Assembly (NCBI GenBank): GCA_030848705.1
Contig: CM061236.1
Location: 55,261,481-55,325,480, forward strand
Direction: 5' to 3'
Length of the DNA stretch: 64,000 bases
Origin: Heracleum sosnowskyi
Lineage: Eukaryota; Streptophyta; Magnoliopsida; Apiales; Apiaceae
The notes beneath the pieces were generated by a model. That model saw only the letters and a list, made by a program, of their open reading frames with translations, was not told the DNA's origin and made no database searches. Of the stretch, positions 31,645-42,700 are shown piece after piece. The position numbers were made by a program, and so were the translations under genes. Each line of letters begins with the position of its first letter. Within the stretch, counting starts at the first letter, position 1.

Positions 31645-33881
31645 GAATTATGTCACCTGCGTAGCTCTCATAGGTTCAGCCCCTAACACAACAGGAAGCT
31701 TCACCCTACCTACAACTTGTACTGGTCCGCCAGTAAATCCGTATAAGTCGTTGTAAGCAGGGGACATTTCCTTGTCCGCAAGTCCCGTCTTTTAATAAGT
31801 GTCATAAGCCAGTATATTGCAAGAACTTCCATTATCCACCAAGACTTGATGCATATTGAGCCCTCCAATTGTGATAGTCACCACCAAGGCATCATTGTGG
31901 GGGTGATGCACATGCCTTGCATCGTCTTCAGTGAAGGTCATGTCTGCAGCTTCACCTTTAAACAGTTTCGGGGGCCTATCAGCCAAATGATAAACATTCG
32001 TGAGTGGATTTCCTCTAGCCTCACACGTATAATTCTTCATTGCATTCCTGCTGATACCTCCAATATAAGGTCCACCAATGATCGTGTGGATACTACCAGC
32101 CCTGGTAGCTCGTTCAGGTGCAGACTTCTCTTCATCTCTTTTGGACCTATCATCTTTATACTGTTTCGCCTCCTGAGCCACAAATTCCGTGAGGAAACCT
32201 TTCCTGATCAAGTCCTCAATATGATCTTTGAGATGTCGGCAGTTTCATTCCCGTTGGTGTCGTGGAAAGCGCAATATCTCGCCAAATCCTTTCTTCCAGG
32301 AGGTCCTGTCTTAGAGGGTTTCCTGAACATCTCCGTCTTATCACCAACTTCAAATATATGTTCCACAGGAGCGACCAAAGGAGTGTATTCCTTGTACATC
32401 ATACTACCCTTTGAAGATGGATATTTATACTCCACTGTCCTCTTTGAACCTGTGGTGTTTATTGACAGAGGTGCAGTCTTCGCCTCCTTGCTTGCATCCC
32501 GACCATCAGCTGAAGCTGTGTTATAGGTTGTCCGCTTGCTGTAATTCCTTTCCTTTGGGCTATACGACATATTCCTCTTATTCCTGTTCCAGTCTCGCGA
32601 AGCATTATCTTTTTTCAAATTCTCCAAAGATTGTTCCACGACTTTGTGCCTTTCTGCCTTGGCGTAAAAGTCGGCCAAGGTGGTAGGCTCCCTACTCTGC
32701 AGCTCCTTCCAGAACTCAGTTCCAGGCTTAACCCCAGCAATCAGGAAATTTTTATAAGTCTCGTCCATGGTTTTTCTCACCCTTGGGACCTCAGCATTGA
32801 ACCTCTTGAAATACTCATTGAGCGTCTCGTTATCACGCTGTTTGATATTCGCCAGTGTGTTAGCTGGAGGTGCAAACGTGACCGAAGCTCTAAACTGGGT
32901 TACAAACATCTCACCCATCTGTCTCCATGACTTAATTGAATTGGAGGGAAGCCTCTTGAACCATTAGTGAGCACTGTCCCTTAGAGTCGCAGCCAGCAAG
33001 CGACATTTAGTGCGATCCTTGATTTGATAAACTTCCATCTCCGTGTTGAACCGGCTAAGAAACTCCACAGGGTCCATGGTCCCATCGAATTTCAAGTCTC
33101 CTACTCCTCTGTAGCTACGGGGTAAGGGCGAATCCCGCACCTTCTTAGTGAAAGGTGAACCTACTGTCAATCCTGATTGGGGACCTTTTTCTGCCATAAT
33201 CTTCTCGAGGACTTTTCTGAGGTCCTCCTCCTTATACTTTCCATCTCCTTTAGCTGATTCAGAGGTATCATCAGTGTCATTCCCATCGTTGGAGCTCCCA
33301 TCAGAGCTGTCATCAGCTTTATAGCACGAGCCTGAGCTATGCTCATCTTCAGGTTTCGAGTGGGACTTATCCTTGTGACTCTTTGACCCCTTAGACAGTG
33401 ATTTCTCACTTTGTACCTTTTTGGGACCCTTCTGTTTTGCCTCCAAGAGCTTATGCCTTAAATCCTTATTTGCAAGCTTCTTTCCCATTCGGTCGAATAC
33501 CGTTATGCTCCTCGTGGCCGAAGGTTCAGGGTCCGCCCTATCCTTTGGCTCAGCTTCAGAGTTCCAGTCTGGATTACTCTGATCAGTTTCGACGTTAGAA
33601 AAAGTCTTCTTGGTTTTTTCCTTCTCAGGTCCTTCCTCCTCACTGCCAAAATCCAGCCGAGTAGGTGTAACCTTTGGAGCCTTAAAGCGTTTTTCCGAGG
33701 ATCTCTGCTTTTTCCGCCATTTTTTCATATTTTCAGACTTTTTCTCCAAGGAATCCACCCTTTCGCCAATCTTCATAAGGTGATCGAAAATATCCTTGTT
33801 CGTAACTTCGCCCCGAGGACTTTTTCCACGATCATCATCACCGTTAGTTGGTGTTTGCGTATTTCCGGAATCATCCGACAT
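31645..33881 (-). pseudogene. Element B gag and protease region, broken
   Basis: Starts at ATG 33881. Defects relative to A and the family: CAG to TAA at 32964-32966, a 7-bp deletion near 32235 that shifts the frame within the zinc-finger region, CAA to TAA at 31792-31794 just after the protease motif VLVDNGSSCNILAYDTY, and GAA to TAA at 31648-31650. The segments 33881-32967 and 32918-32208 share one frame. The N-terminal 200 residues are Lys/Glu/Ser-rich and look disordered; the gag core follows (VGDLKFDGTMDPVEFLSRFN near 33100). No functional gag can be made from this copy. Confidence 0.88.
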
Positions 33882-33901
33882 CTTTTCTCTTTCAAGATTT
33901 T

Positions 33902-33930
33902 TGATGGAGTTCCCCTCCTTCTAGCGCCAC
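33902..33930 (-). other. Primer-binding site of element B
   Basis: In element sense GTGGCGCTAGAAGGAGGGGA follows the LTR after three bases, identical to A's site at 2111-2130. Confidence 0.65.
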
Positions 33931-33933
33931 TTA

Positions 33934-34570
33934 TGTTGTGAGAGAAATTTGGTACAACACAATCGAGAGAATCTCGCTGGAATATTCGCGGATCGTGTCC
34001 TTGGTTATCGGACGGAGCTGTGGGTTTGCGGCTAGGGACCTGCAACTCACAGCTGATACAGGGTGGTTGAAGTATGTTTCCGGGGGCTGAGTTGACAAAA
34101 CCACCGGTCGAAACAAGCAGCGTAAATCCTACACTACCAGTAAATTCGCCGGATTATGTATCACTGAGGTGCACATGCCTTATGCTTCTCAATAGTGAAA
34201 ATCTGAATCCTTTAGTCAAGTGCCTACATATACTATTTATAGGAATCAAGCCCCATGTAGTTCTATTAAGTTTATATTTCTTCCTTCCTGCAAATTCGAC
34301 CACTCTAGGATAATCCATCCTAGAGTTATAGCCGAATTAGCCAGCTCCAGCCGAGCTTTCCAGTGTCCTAGTTCATGTCCATCACTAAGTCCTATAAATC
34401 CTCAAGTAAGTAATGTATATCCGAGACAACCGATACAAGTCCTATATTGATTGTTATTGTTCCATCTATCACGTTTAATCAGATTTAGGAATCCTTTTCT
34501 AAGTATAATTCTGTGCTCCTAAAGTATAGGAAGCTGAGTCCTTGTCCAACTCTGATTCTGCCTCCCGAAG
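33934..34570 (-). repeat. Partial 5' LTR of element B (637 bp)
   Basis: In element sense it ends CTCACAACA and aligns with about 1471-2107 of A's LTR, including the TATA box (34234-34241), with clearly more differences than between A's own LTRs. It is cut at 34570 by element D; the missing U3 part of about 340 bp is not in the window. Confidence 0.88.
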
Positions 34571-34747
34571 TGTTAGATATAATTGTCGATGTTTGTTTAT
34601 CAGTGTTTAAAGTATCAGGATACTATCAATACGTGAAAACATTATTCTTGTAACCTAGCAGCTCTCTGTGATATTTTATCATAAACAGTGTTCTTATTAT
34701 TATTATCATCCGTATATTTGATTATATATTGTGTATTCGGCCTAACA
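34571..34747 (+). repeat. 5' LTR of element D (177 bp)
   Basis: Begins TGTTAGATATAATTG and ends TTCGGCCTAACA like C's LTR, but is only 177 bp against 541. Both ends and the stretch around CAGTGTTTAA align. The middle, including C's TATATAAA box and its repeated CAGACTTT blocks, is missing. Confidence 0.85.
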
Positions 34748-34749
34748 AT

Positions 34750-34768
34750 TGGTATCAGAGCCAAGGCT
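34750..34768 (+). other. Primer-binding site of element D (initiator Met tRNA)
   Basis: TGGTATCAGAGCCAAGGCT starts two bases after the LTR, the same layout as in C. Confidence 0.9.
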
Positions 34769-34810
34769 GTTTAATATATACAGTTATTTGATCCAAACAC
34801 AAGTATAATC

Positions 34811-35461
34811 ATGGCTGAAAACATTCAAGCAGGTTCTAATCCCGAGAAGGTTCAACCAACTTCTGTGAGTCGATACGAGACAATTAGGGTTCCAATTCTC
34901 AGACCAGCGGAATATCCAATATGGAAGGTAAAGATGACCATGTTTCTGGAAGCCACAGATCCAGAATACCTTGATAGAATCAATGATGGTCCTCATAAGC
35001 CAACTAAACTGTCTCCTGTTGTTGCTGGTCAAGAACAAAAGATTGTTCCAAAGGAAAAGAAAGATTTGACTCCTGAAGACATCTCATCAATTGCAAAGGA
35101 TGCAAAAGTTAGACATCTTCTCCATAGTGCCTTAGATAATGTCATGTCTAACAGAGTTATTGGTTGCAAGACTGCCAAAGAAATTTGGGATGCTTTAGAA
35201 GTCAGATGTCAAGGAAAAAGTGCTATAAAGAAGAACAGGAAGACTATACTTAAACAGGAGTATGAAAACTTTGACTCGAGACCTGATGAAACTTTGACTG
35301 AGACATATGACAGATTCTGTAAATTGTTGAATGATTTATCTCTGGTTGATAAAGAATATGATCCTGAAGAATCTAATCTCAAGTTCCTTCTATCTCTACC
35401 TGAAAGATGGGATTTAAAGACAACAACAATAAGAGATAATTATGAGCTTGCAGATACAGAA
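34811..35461 (+). pseudogene. Element D gag, N-terminal 217 codons
   Basis: ATG 34811 (MAENIQAGSNPEKVQPTSVS). The gag core is close to C's (PAEYPIWKVKMTMFLEATDP), with only scattered replacements. It is cut after ...ELADTE by element E; without E the frame continues at 49999 with LDEIYGLLKTHELEIEQR. The frame as read through 35548 runs into E's LTR and is not a real protein end. Confidence 0.9.
35457..35461. repeat. Target-site duplication CAGAA, left of element E
   Basis: Repeated at 49994-49998. Removing E and one copy restores D's gag frame exactly. Confidence 0.95.
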
Positions 35462-38400
35462 TGTAACAGCCCCAGATCCGGGATCAGGAATCTGGTCGTT
35501 ACGGTCATCATTCCATACATCATGCTTGACTTGAATCAATACAAATAAACAACATGCTATGACCCCACCATCTATCTCACACACACACACAAGTTATAGT
35601 CCCAGAGATGAACTTGAAATAAGTACTGCTAACAGGGTCCTTAAACATATCATAAGTGATTACAAGCCCAAATATAATTTACAAGTTTAAGTTTGTTGCC
35701 ACTTCTTAAGTTACGTCGTACGTATAATTAAAAGCTGAATCTGAACTACCAGTCTATATCACTAGTAGGCTCTACCTCAGCTATGGCGGCTGTAGTATCA
35801 GGGGAGAGTCCTCTGGGTTCCCAAACCCTCTTGCGGCTGGTGGTGCGAAACATCTGGTTTATCTGTTGTGGTGATATATATACAAACAAGCAAGGGTGAG
35901 CAACAAGGCCCACCAAAATAATGCTGAACTGATAAACAATATATATATAATCAAGTATCAACTTTCATAGGAAACATTTACTTCATATATAATCTGGAAA
36001 TAAAACAATGTAAATTTATTTCCAATTCATTTTCTAAACTCATCTGATCACGTATATCCTGTAGATAAAATCATATACTTTTCGTAAATTCATACTCTTC
36101 CTTATAAACTCATATACTGGAATATACTGGATTACTCTTGAGTAACCTTTCTGAAAACTTTCATGAAACTGAATAGCTGGAATAAACTATCTTTCTTTGA
36201 AAACTTTCATGAAACTGAATAGCTGGAACAAACTTTCTTTTTCTGAAATCTTGCATGAAACATGCTCTTTCATGGATGCTGAACTGTAAATGGAGATTCT
36301 GGGCGCCAAGGATACCCCTACGATGATCAGTCGCAAGTTGTATCCCCCTGATCTTTTTCTACGTAGAAGGGAAGAATAGACAGTATCTGACTGACCTACC
36401 TCCCCGCCAATCGGTTGTAGGCAGGAAGTACAGACCCGTTTCACCAGTCCGTCGGCCTGTGACTCTCCTATGAGGAAGAACAGACCCGTTTCACTAGTCC
36501 GTCGGCCTGTTGCTCTCCTCTTTCCTACGGTCGGGCAATTTCTGATAAACTAAGGGAAGAACAGACCCGTTCACCAGTCCGTCGGCCATATTGTAATTCC
36601 CTTAGGGGACCGGCGCTACTCAGTCCCTTACATACTCTCCAAGTTCGAGTAAATCCATAACACTGAAACATGAAGTTCCTTTCCCTTTTTTCCCAAGGAT
36701 ACAACTCCACAAAGTAGTCATATCTGGTTGGAAAGGAAAATTCACCCATATTTCCCAAGCTGACGCTTGTTAATGGATGCAACTAATTCCACTGATCTTA
36801 CCCCTCGAATCTTGAGGAAGTAATCAAAATCATTTTGATGGTAGTAAACCAGACTGATAAATTTATTGATTTAAAAAGGCTTAGGACCGGGCAGTCCACT
36901 GGAAACATACATAAAATCTCGAGAAAGGTCCCATGCATTTGTAGTTTGAGCGAACATTTAAGTCTTTCTGAATATAGACTTAAACGGAAAATAGATTTGG
37001 GAACCTTCTCTATTTATAATAAAAATTGACTGAAATATACTTTATTAGCTATCTAGGGTTTAAAATAGTTTTCACAAAATACTTCCTTAAGAAGTAGGGC
37101 TTTAAATAATTAATGCAAACTATATTTAATAAAGAATATTTATTTAGAAATAATTCTCAAGTACTTTCTTATCAAAAAGGGTAGATAACAACTATTCATC
37201 ATATATTTAAAATATACCCTTAATAGATTAAACTCCCAATGATCTTTAATTTGTAAACCACTTATCGAGATTAATTGTAATAACACAATAAAATAACCCT
37301 AGATAGCAACTGATACCATTCTTAGTATGTAAAATAAATATAGAGAGTATATAATATATCTCTAGATAACAACTGATGTCATTCCCGGTCCAAAGTATAA
37401 TTGCAGAGTATATTCCCCCTACTGAGGGTTTTGCTTAGCACATCAGCTCCAAAATATTACTATATCCATAGCTTATAAGTTCAACTTGTATCAATACTTT
37501 GATTTAGCATCATAGAAATCATTTCGAAATCATACACATATAGCATATATCTCAAATTCTTTAGTTATCACCACAACAGTTTTAAAAAGGTATAGGTTTG
37601 AAAACTTGCCTGATCTCTGAGCCCGAGGGTGGTGTCTGGCAGTAGTCCGGTAATCTATCAATAACAAAGATACCTTTTGTCAGTAACTCATACTCGGGAA
37701 TCAAGCAAACATCATACTTAAACTAAACCGCCATACCAATATAACTATATGCTCATAACCCTCGCAATCTCTGCTATCATCTTATAGTTAGGCACTTGTC
37801 CTTGGTCTGACTTGAGTCTATAGGTGTTCTAGAGTCAACCTCTTATGATCCATTTCAAGATTTTCAACTCGTTCTCAGGGTTTTTCTAAAGTGGTATTCA
37901 AGTGCTTGCTTTAAGGGATTTCTCGCACTTAACCTTACTTCGAACATTTTTATAAAATCGAAAAATGATCATTTTTACACCAGATTTTCTCCTACTCTTT
38001 CCTTACTGTTACTACTATTTAATTACCAAAATTATCTCCTGCAATGATCAAGTCAAGAGAGCTTTATTTCAGTTACAAACTCATCTTCTCGTTTCTGAAC
38101 CACTTTTACTAATTTGACCATATCTCCTAAACCGTAAGTCCGATAGTTCCGATTCTTGCGCCAAAACAATCTACGTTCAAAAATCTATAAGTACAAGTCA
38201 TATAATCATCAAGGTCAGAGACCTATCTCGACTGTTAAGCTCTGTTTTCAAGGGTTTTAGAAATTTCGTCATTACGACGGCTATAAATCGAATAATCCCA
38301 AATTTCAAACCATCTCAATTGCTCATCAATCATTCCAATCAACATATACATCTGATTCAACCAAGAACTGAGGCCAAGCAATGCCTTTACGTTCTTAATA

Positions 38401-39686
38401 CTCAATATTACTTGTAACAAAGCTCAAACATAGCTACTAATGTCAACTAAGGCTATAAACATGCATCAACATCATTAATCATCCATAAACTTCACACTAC
38501 TTCAAGGGTTTCAAGATTTATACCTTCTTTGGAGTTTATATAAGCCTAATAATCCTTGTATGATCCTTGTATGGTCCTAAGATAGCTTGAATCCACAAAA
38601 GAAATCAAGAATCAAGAGTTAGTTCTTGAAAAGTACTATTCATCTTCATCTTCTTTCATTTATTTGATCATGAAATGCTTAAAGAAAGGCCACAAGATTC
38701 ATGGCTTACCTTGTACTCCTCCCTAGCTTTGATTTAAGCTCTAGTTTGTAATTAATGGTGGAAGAAATCTCCACTTCTCCTTCCTTGAAACTTTGGCCGA
38801 GAGCTTCTTGATCTTTCAAGAGGTTTCTTTTGATTTTTCTTTTCTTTTCTTACTTTGTTTAATTACTTGATATTTATCCAATGTGGTGAGTCATCACCCT
38901 TGGTCTCTTCTTGTCTTGACACTTGGCAAGCATGCATTGGCTTGGGATAAAGTAGCTTTTCTGGTTCGTTTAATTTCGTAGAATGCTCGCAAGGTTTCTC
39001 GAGGGTTCTATCGAGGTATTTTACCGAAATCGTTCTCGATACTTCTAATTCATTTATCAAATCCATATCCATGGAATTAATAATTTAAATCCTTAAATAT
39101 CCTCAAATAATAATTATTTAGTCCGTTTTTGGTGAAACTTCGGAGAAAACGAAAAATGATATTTTTCCGATTCTGACAGCTTTTGCATTCCTTTATTTCC
39201 ATCGTAGATCACTAATGCGACTGTGAAAGTTTATTATATCGTCCCGCATATAGTGTGGTCTGAAAAACTTTTAAATGAAGAGTTACTATTCATCAGTGGT
39301 TTTTCTATAATCCTTTGGATCAAAATCCGTTCCAATATTCCTGATCTATTTTCTCTTTGCTCTTTGCACTTAGAAAACGTTCTAGTGCTTTCTCGGGCAT
39401 ACGCTATCTTGTTTACGGAGTTATCGGATGTATTCCAGATATTGATTTGGATGACATAAAAATACTTTCCTTCCCTGGAGTATTGTATTCTTATCTTCCA
39501 GATTGATTGTTCTTATTTATATGTTCCGTCCATTCTTATTATTCTCAAAATGTTTGAAAACTGAAATCCATATTCATTTCATACTTAATTCTCCAAAAAC
39601 CATTACCACCATCCACATATATATATATATATATACATCATCATACAATAAAAGTTTTAATTCTACCCAAAATCTGGGGTCTTACA
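35462..39686 (-). repeat. 3' LTR of element E (4225 bp)
   Basis: In element sense it starts TGTAAGACCCCAGATTTTGG and ends CTGGGGCTGTTACA. It contains no credible gene; short ORFs in it recur in the other LTR only because the LTRs are copies. Internal features: CA repeat (35579-35592), a TATATATA stretch (about 35938-35951) as possible promoter element, a triplicated motif (36431-36590) and an AT repeat (about 39617-39635). Confidence 0.93.
36431..36590 (-). repeat. Triplicated ACAGACCCGTTTCACCAGTC motif in E's 3' LTR
   Basis: Copies begin at 36431, 36481 and 36562, each ending GTCCGTCGGCC, with different spacers. The corresponding copies in the 5' LTR begin near 46712, 46762 and 46843. Confidence 0.85.
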
Positions 39687-39699
39687 GTCTCCCCTCCTT
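39687..39699 (-). other. Polypurine tract of element E
   Basis: In element sense AAGGAGGGGAGAC directly precedes the 3' LTR start TGTAAGACC. Confidence 0.8.
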
Positions 39700-39719
39700 A
39701 AAAGGATTCCGTCCCGGAA

Positions 39720-42700
39720 TCACTCTGAAAATAAATGGGGATATCTTTCTAGCATCTCGCTATCTAGCTCCCAAGTTGATTCTTCCACATTATGATTTCT
39801 CCATACTACTCTGACTAGTTTGATGACCTTGTTTCGGAGCACTTGTTCCTTTCGATCTATAATTTCCATTGGCTGCTCCACATAGGTCAAGTCTGGTTGT
39901 ATGTCTACATGCTCGTATTCCACTATATGCTTAGCATCCGACTTGTAGGGCCTTAGCATCGAAACGTGAAACACATTGTGGACTTGTTGCAAATATGGGG
40001 GTAGTGCCAGTTCATACGCTAGCTTTCCAATACGTCTCAAAACCTCAAATGGCCCAATGTATCTAGGGCTCAACTTTCCTTTCTTTCCAAATCTCATCAA
40101 TCCTTTCCAAGGAGACACTTTCAAGAACACTAGGTCTCCTACTTCATACTCTTTGCCCTTCCGAGCTAAATCTGCATACTTTTTCTGTCTATCCTGGGCT
40201 GCTACTAGCCGTCCTCGAATTAGATCCACTATGTCCTTTGTCCTTTGAACCATTTCAGGCCCTAGCAACTTACGCTCACCAACTTCATCCCAATATAAGG
40301 GAGATCTGCACCTTCTTCCATAAAGGGCCTCATAAGGCGGCATTCCAATGCTCGCATGAAAACTATTATTATAAGAGAACTCAACCAATGGCAAGTGATC
40401 ATCCCAACTTCCTTTAAGATCTAGGGCACAGAACCTCAGCATATCCTCAAGTGTTTGGATGGTCCTTTCACTTTGCCCATCTGTCTGAGGGTGATAGGCA
40501 GTACTCATATTCAGCTTGGTTCCGGCACATTCCTGAAAACTCTTCCAAAATCTCGAATTAAATCTGGGATCTCGATCCGATACGATGGTCACCGGGACTC
40601 CATGCCGGGCCACAATCTCTTTCATATAGATATCCACTAATTTATCAACAGTGAATCTTTCGTTAATTGGTAGAAAGTGGGCTGACTTCGTTAGTCGGTC
40701 TATTATCACCCATATGGCGTCATGATTGGCCTTGGTCCTTGGTAGACCTACGACAAAGTCCATTGCTATATGATCCCATTTCCATTCGGGAATTTCCAGA
40801 GGTTGTAGAAGTCCACTGGGCCTTTGGTGTTCAGCTTTTACTCTTTGACAGGTCAGGCATTTGCCTACCCATTCCGCCACGTCTCTTTTCATGTTAGGCC
40901 ACCAGTAATACTCTTTCAGATCTTGATACATCTTATTTCCTCCTGGGTGAATTGAATATCTGCTATTATGAGCTTCATGCAGAATCTCATCTTTCAGCTC
41001 TGGGACGTTAGGAATCCAAATTCTGTAAGTATATCTCATTATGCCCTGGTTGTCTTTCTCAGTCCTCAACTCTTCCCCTGTCAGGGATTCTCTTTCATCT
41101 TGGAGCATTCGCTCTTGGCACAACTTGATCTTTTCTAATAATGGGGATTGGACCTGAATCTCCATCAACTTCTCTCGACTATCTCCTGGCATTCTGATCT
41201 CGATTTCCAACCTCTCCATATCTCTTATCAGGGCTTCCTCCAAAGTTATCATCTTAAGTCTTTCCTTTCTGCTAAGGGCGTCAGCCACCACATTGGCTTT
41301 GCCCGGGTGATAACGAATTTCACAGTCATAATCTTTAATCAGTTCTAGCCATCTTCTCTGGCGCATGTTAAGCTCCTTTTGGGTAAAGATGTACTTAAGG
41401 CTCTTATGATCAGTATAGATTTCACATTTTTCCCCATACAAGTAGTGTCTCCAAATCTTTAAAGCAAAAACTATCGCTGCCAATTCTAGATCGTGAGTTG
41501 GGTAGCGAATCTCGTAGTCCTTTAGCTGTCGTGACGCATACGCGATTACTTTATCATGCTGCATAAGCACACATCCTAATCCTTTGTGCGAAGCGTCACT
41601 GTAAATTACGAAATTCCCTTTTCCATCAGGCAACGCCAACACAGGGGCCGTCACCAACCTTTTCTTCAGCTCTTGAAAGCTTTTCTCACATTTATCTGTC
41701 CATTCAAACTTCTCTGTCTTGCGAGTAAGTCGTGTTAACGGGGCGGCTATTTTTGCAAAATCTTGCACAAATCTCCGGTAATAACCGGCCAGTCCAATAA
41801 AGCTCCTTACCTCTGTTGGGGTGGTTGGACGCTCCCAATTCGAAACTGCTTCTATTTTGGAGGGGTCAACCAACACTCCTTCTTTATTAATCACATGCCC
41901 TAAAAATTGCACCTCCTCCTTCCAGAATTCACACTTCGAAAACTTGGCGTACAACCGCTCTTTCCTGAGAATTCCTAGGGCTATCCTCAGATGCTCGGCG
42001 TGTTCTGCTTCTGTCTTAGAATAGATAAGAATGTCATCAATGAAAACTATGACAAATTTGTCCAAATATTTCTTGAACACTCTATTCATCAAGTCCATAA
42101 AGGCTGCGGGGGCGTTGGTTAATCCAAATGACATCACCAAGAACTCGTAATGTCCATAACGGGTACGGAATGCAGTCTTAGGAATATCCTCAGGTTTAAT
42201 CTTCAACTGGTGATATCCAGTTCTCAAGTCAATCTTAGAAAAGTACACATCACCTCTTAGCTGATCAAACAAATCATCGATTCTTGGTAAAGGATACTTG
42301 TTCTTTATGGTTAACTTGTTTAATTCGCGATAGTCAATGCATAATCTCATGCTCCCATCTTTCTTTTTAACAAACAACACTGGTGCGCCCCAAGGCGACA
42401 CACTAGGTCTTATAAAACCTTTCTCTAACAGCTCTTGCAACTGGGTAGCCAACTCCTTCATCTCTACTGGTGCTAATCTGTACGGGGCCTTGGACACTGG
42501 CGCCGTTCCTGGGGCTAGCTCAATTGCAAACTCAATTTCTCTGTCAGGTGGTAACCCTGGAAGGTCTTGGGGAAACACATCCTCGAATTCATTTACTACT
42601 GGAATATCTCGCAAATTGGGCACCTCCTTCTGGGTGTCCACCGCGTAAGCTAAGTAAGCTTCGTTTCCCTTTCGCAACAATCTCTTGGTTTGGGCCATGG

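Larger units (their letters stand above)
26405..34570 (-). mobile_element. Element B (Tat-type Ty3/gypsy), main part
   Basis: Minus-strand element of A's family. From its own 5' side: truncated 5' LTR (34570-33934, cut by element D), primer site, gag-protease remnant (33881-31645), long open pol (31644-27790) and spacer down to 26405, where A interrupts it; it continues at 1129-1. The rest of its 5' LTR should lie beyond D, right of the window. Confidence 0.9.
34571..35461 (+). mobile_element. Element D: SIRE-like Ty1/copia retrotransposon, left part
   Basis: Relative of C in the plus orientation: short LTR, primer site and the first 217 codons of gag, then interrupted by element E. It resumes at 49994-50750. 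Its pol and 3' LTR are not visible; they should lie beyond G and F1. The presumed target duplication (CGAAG, 34566-34570) cannot be checked. Confidence 0.88.

Noticed and set aside
35746..35961. Small ORFs in E's LTRs present twice with identical protein (for example 35746-35961 and 46027-46242)
   Set aside because: Both copies are parts of the paired LTRs, so identity does not show selection. No start context or domain.
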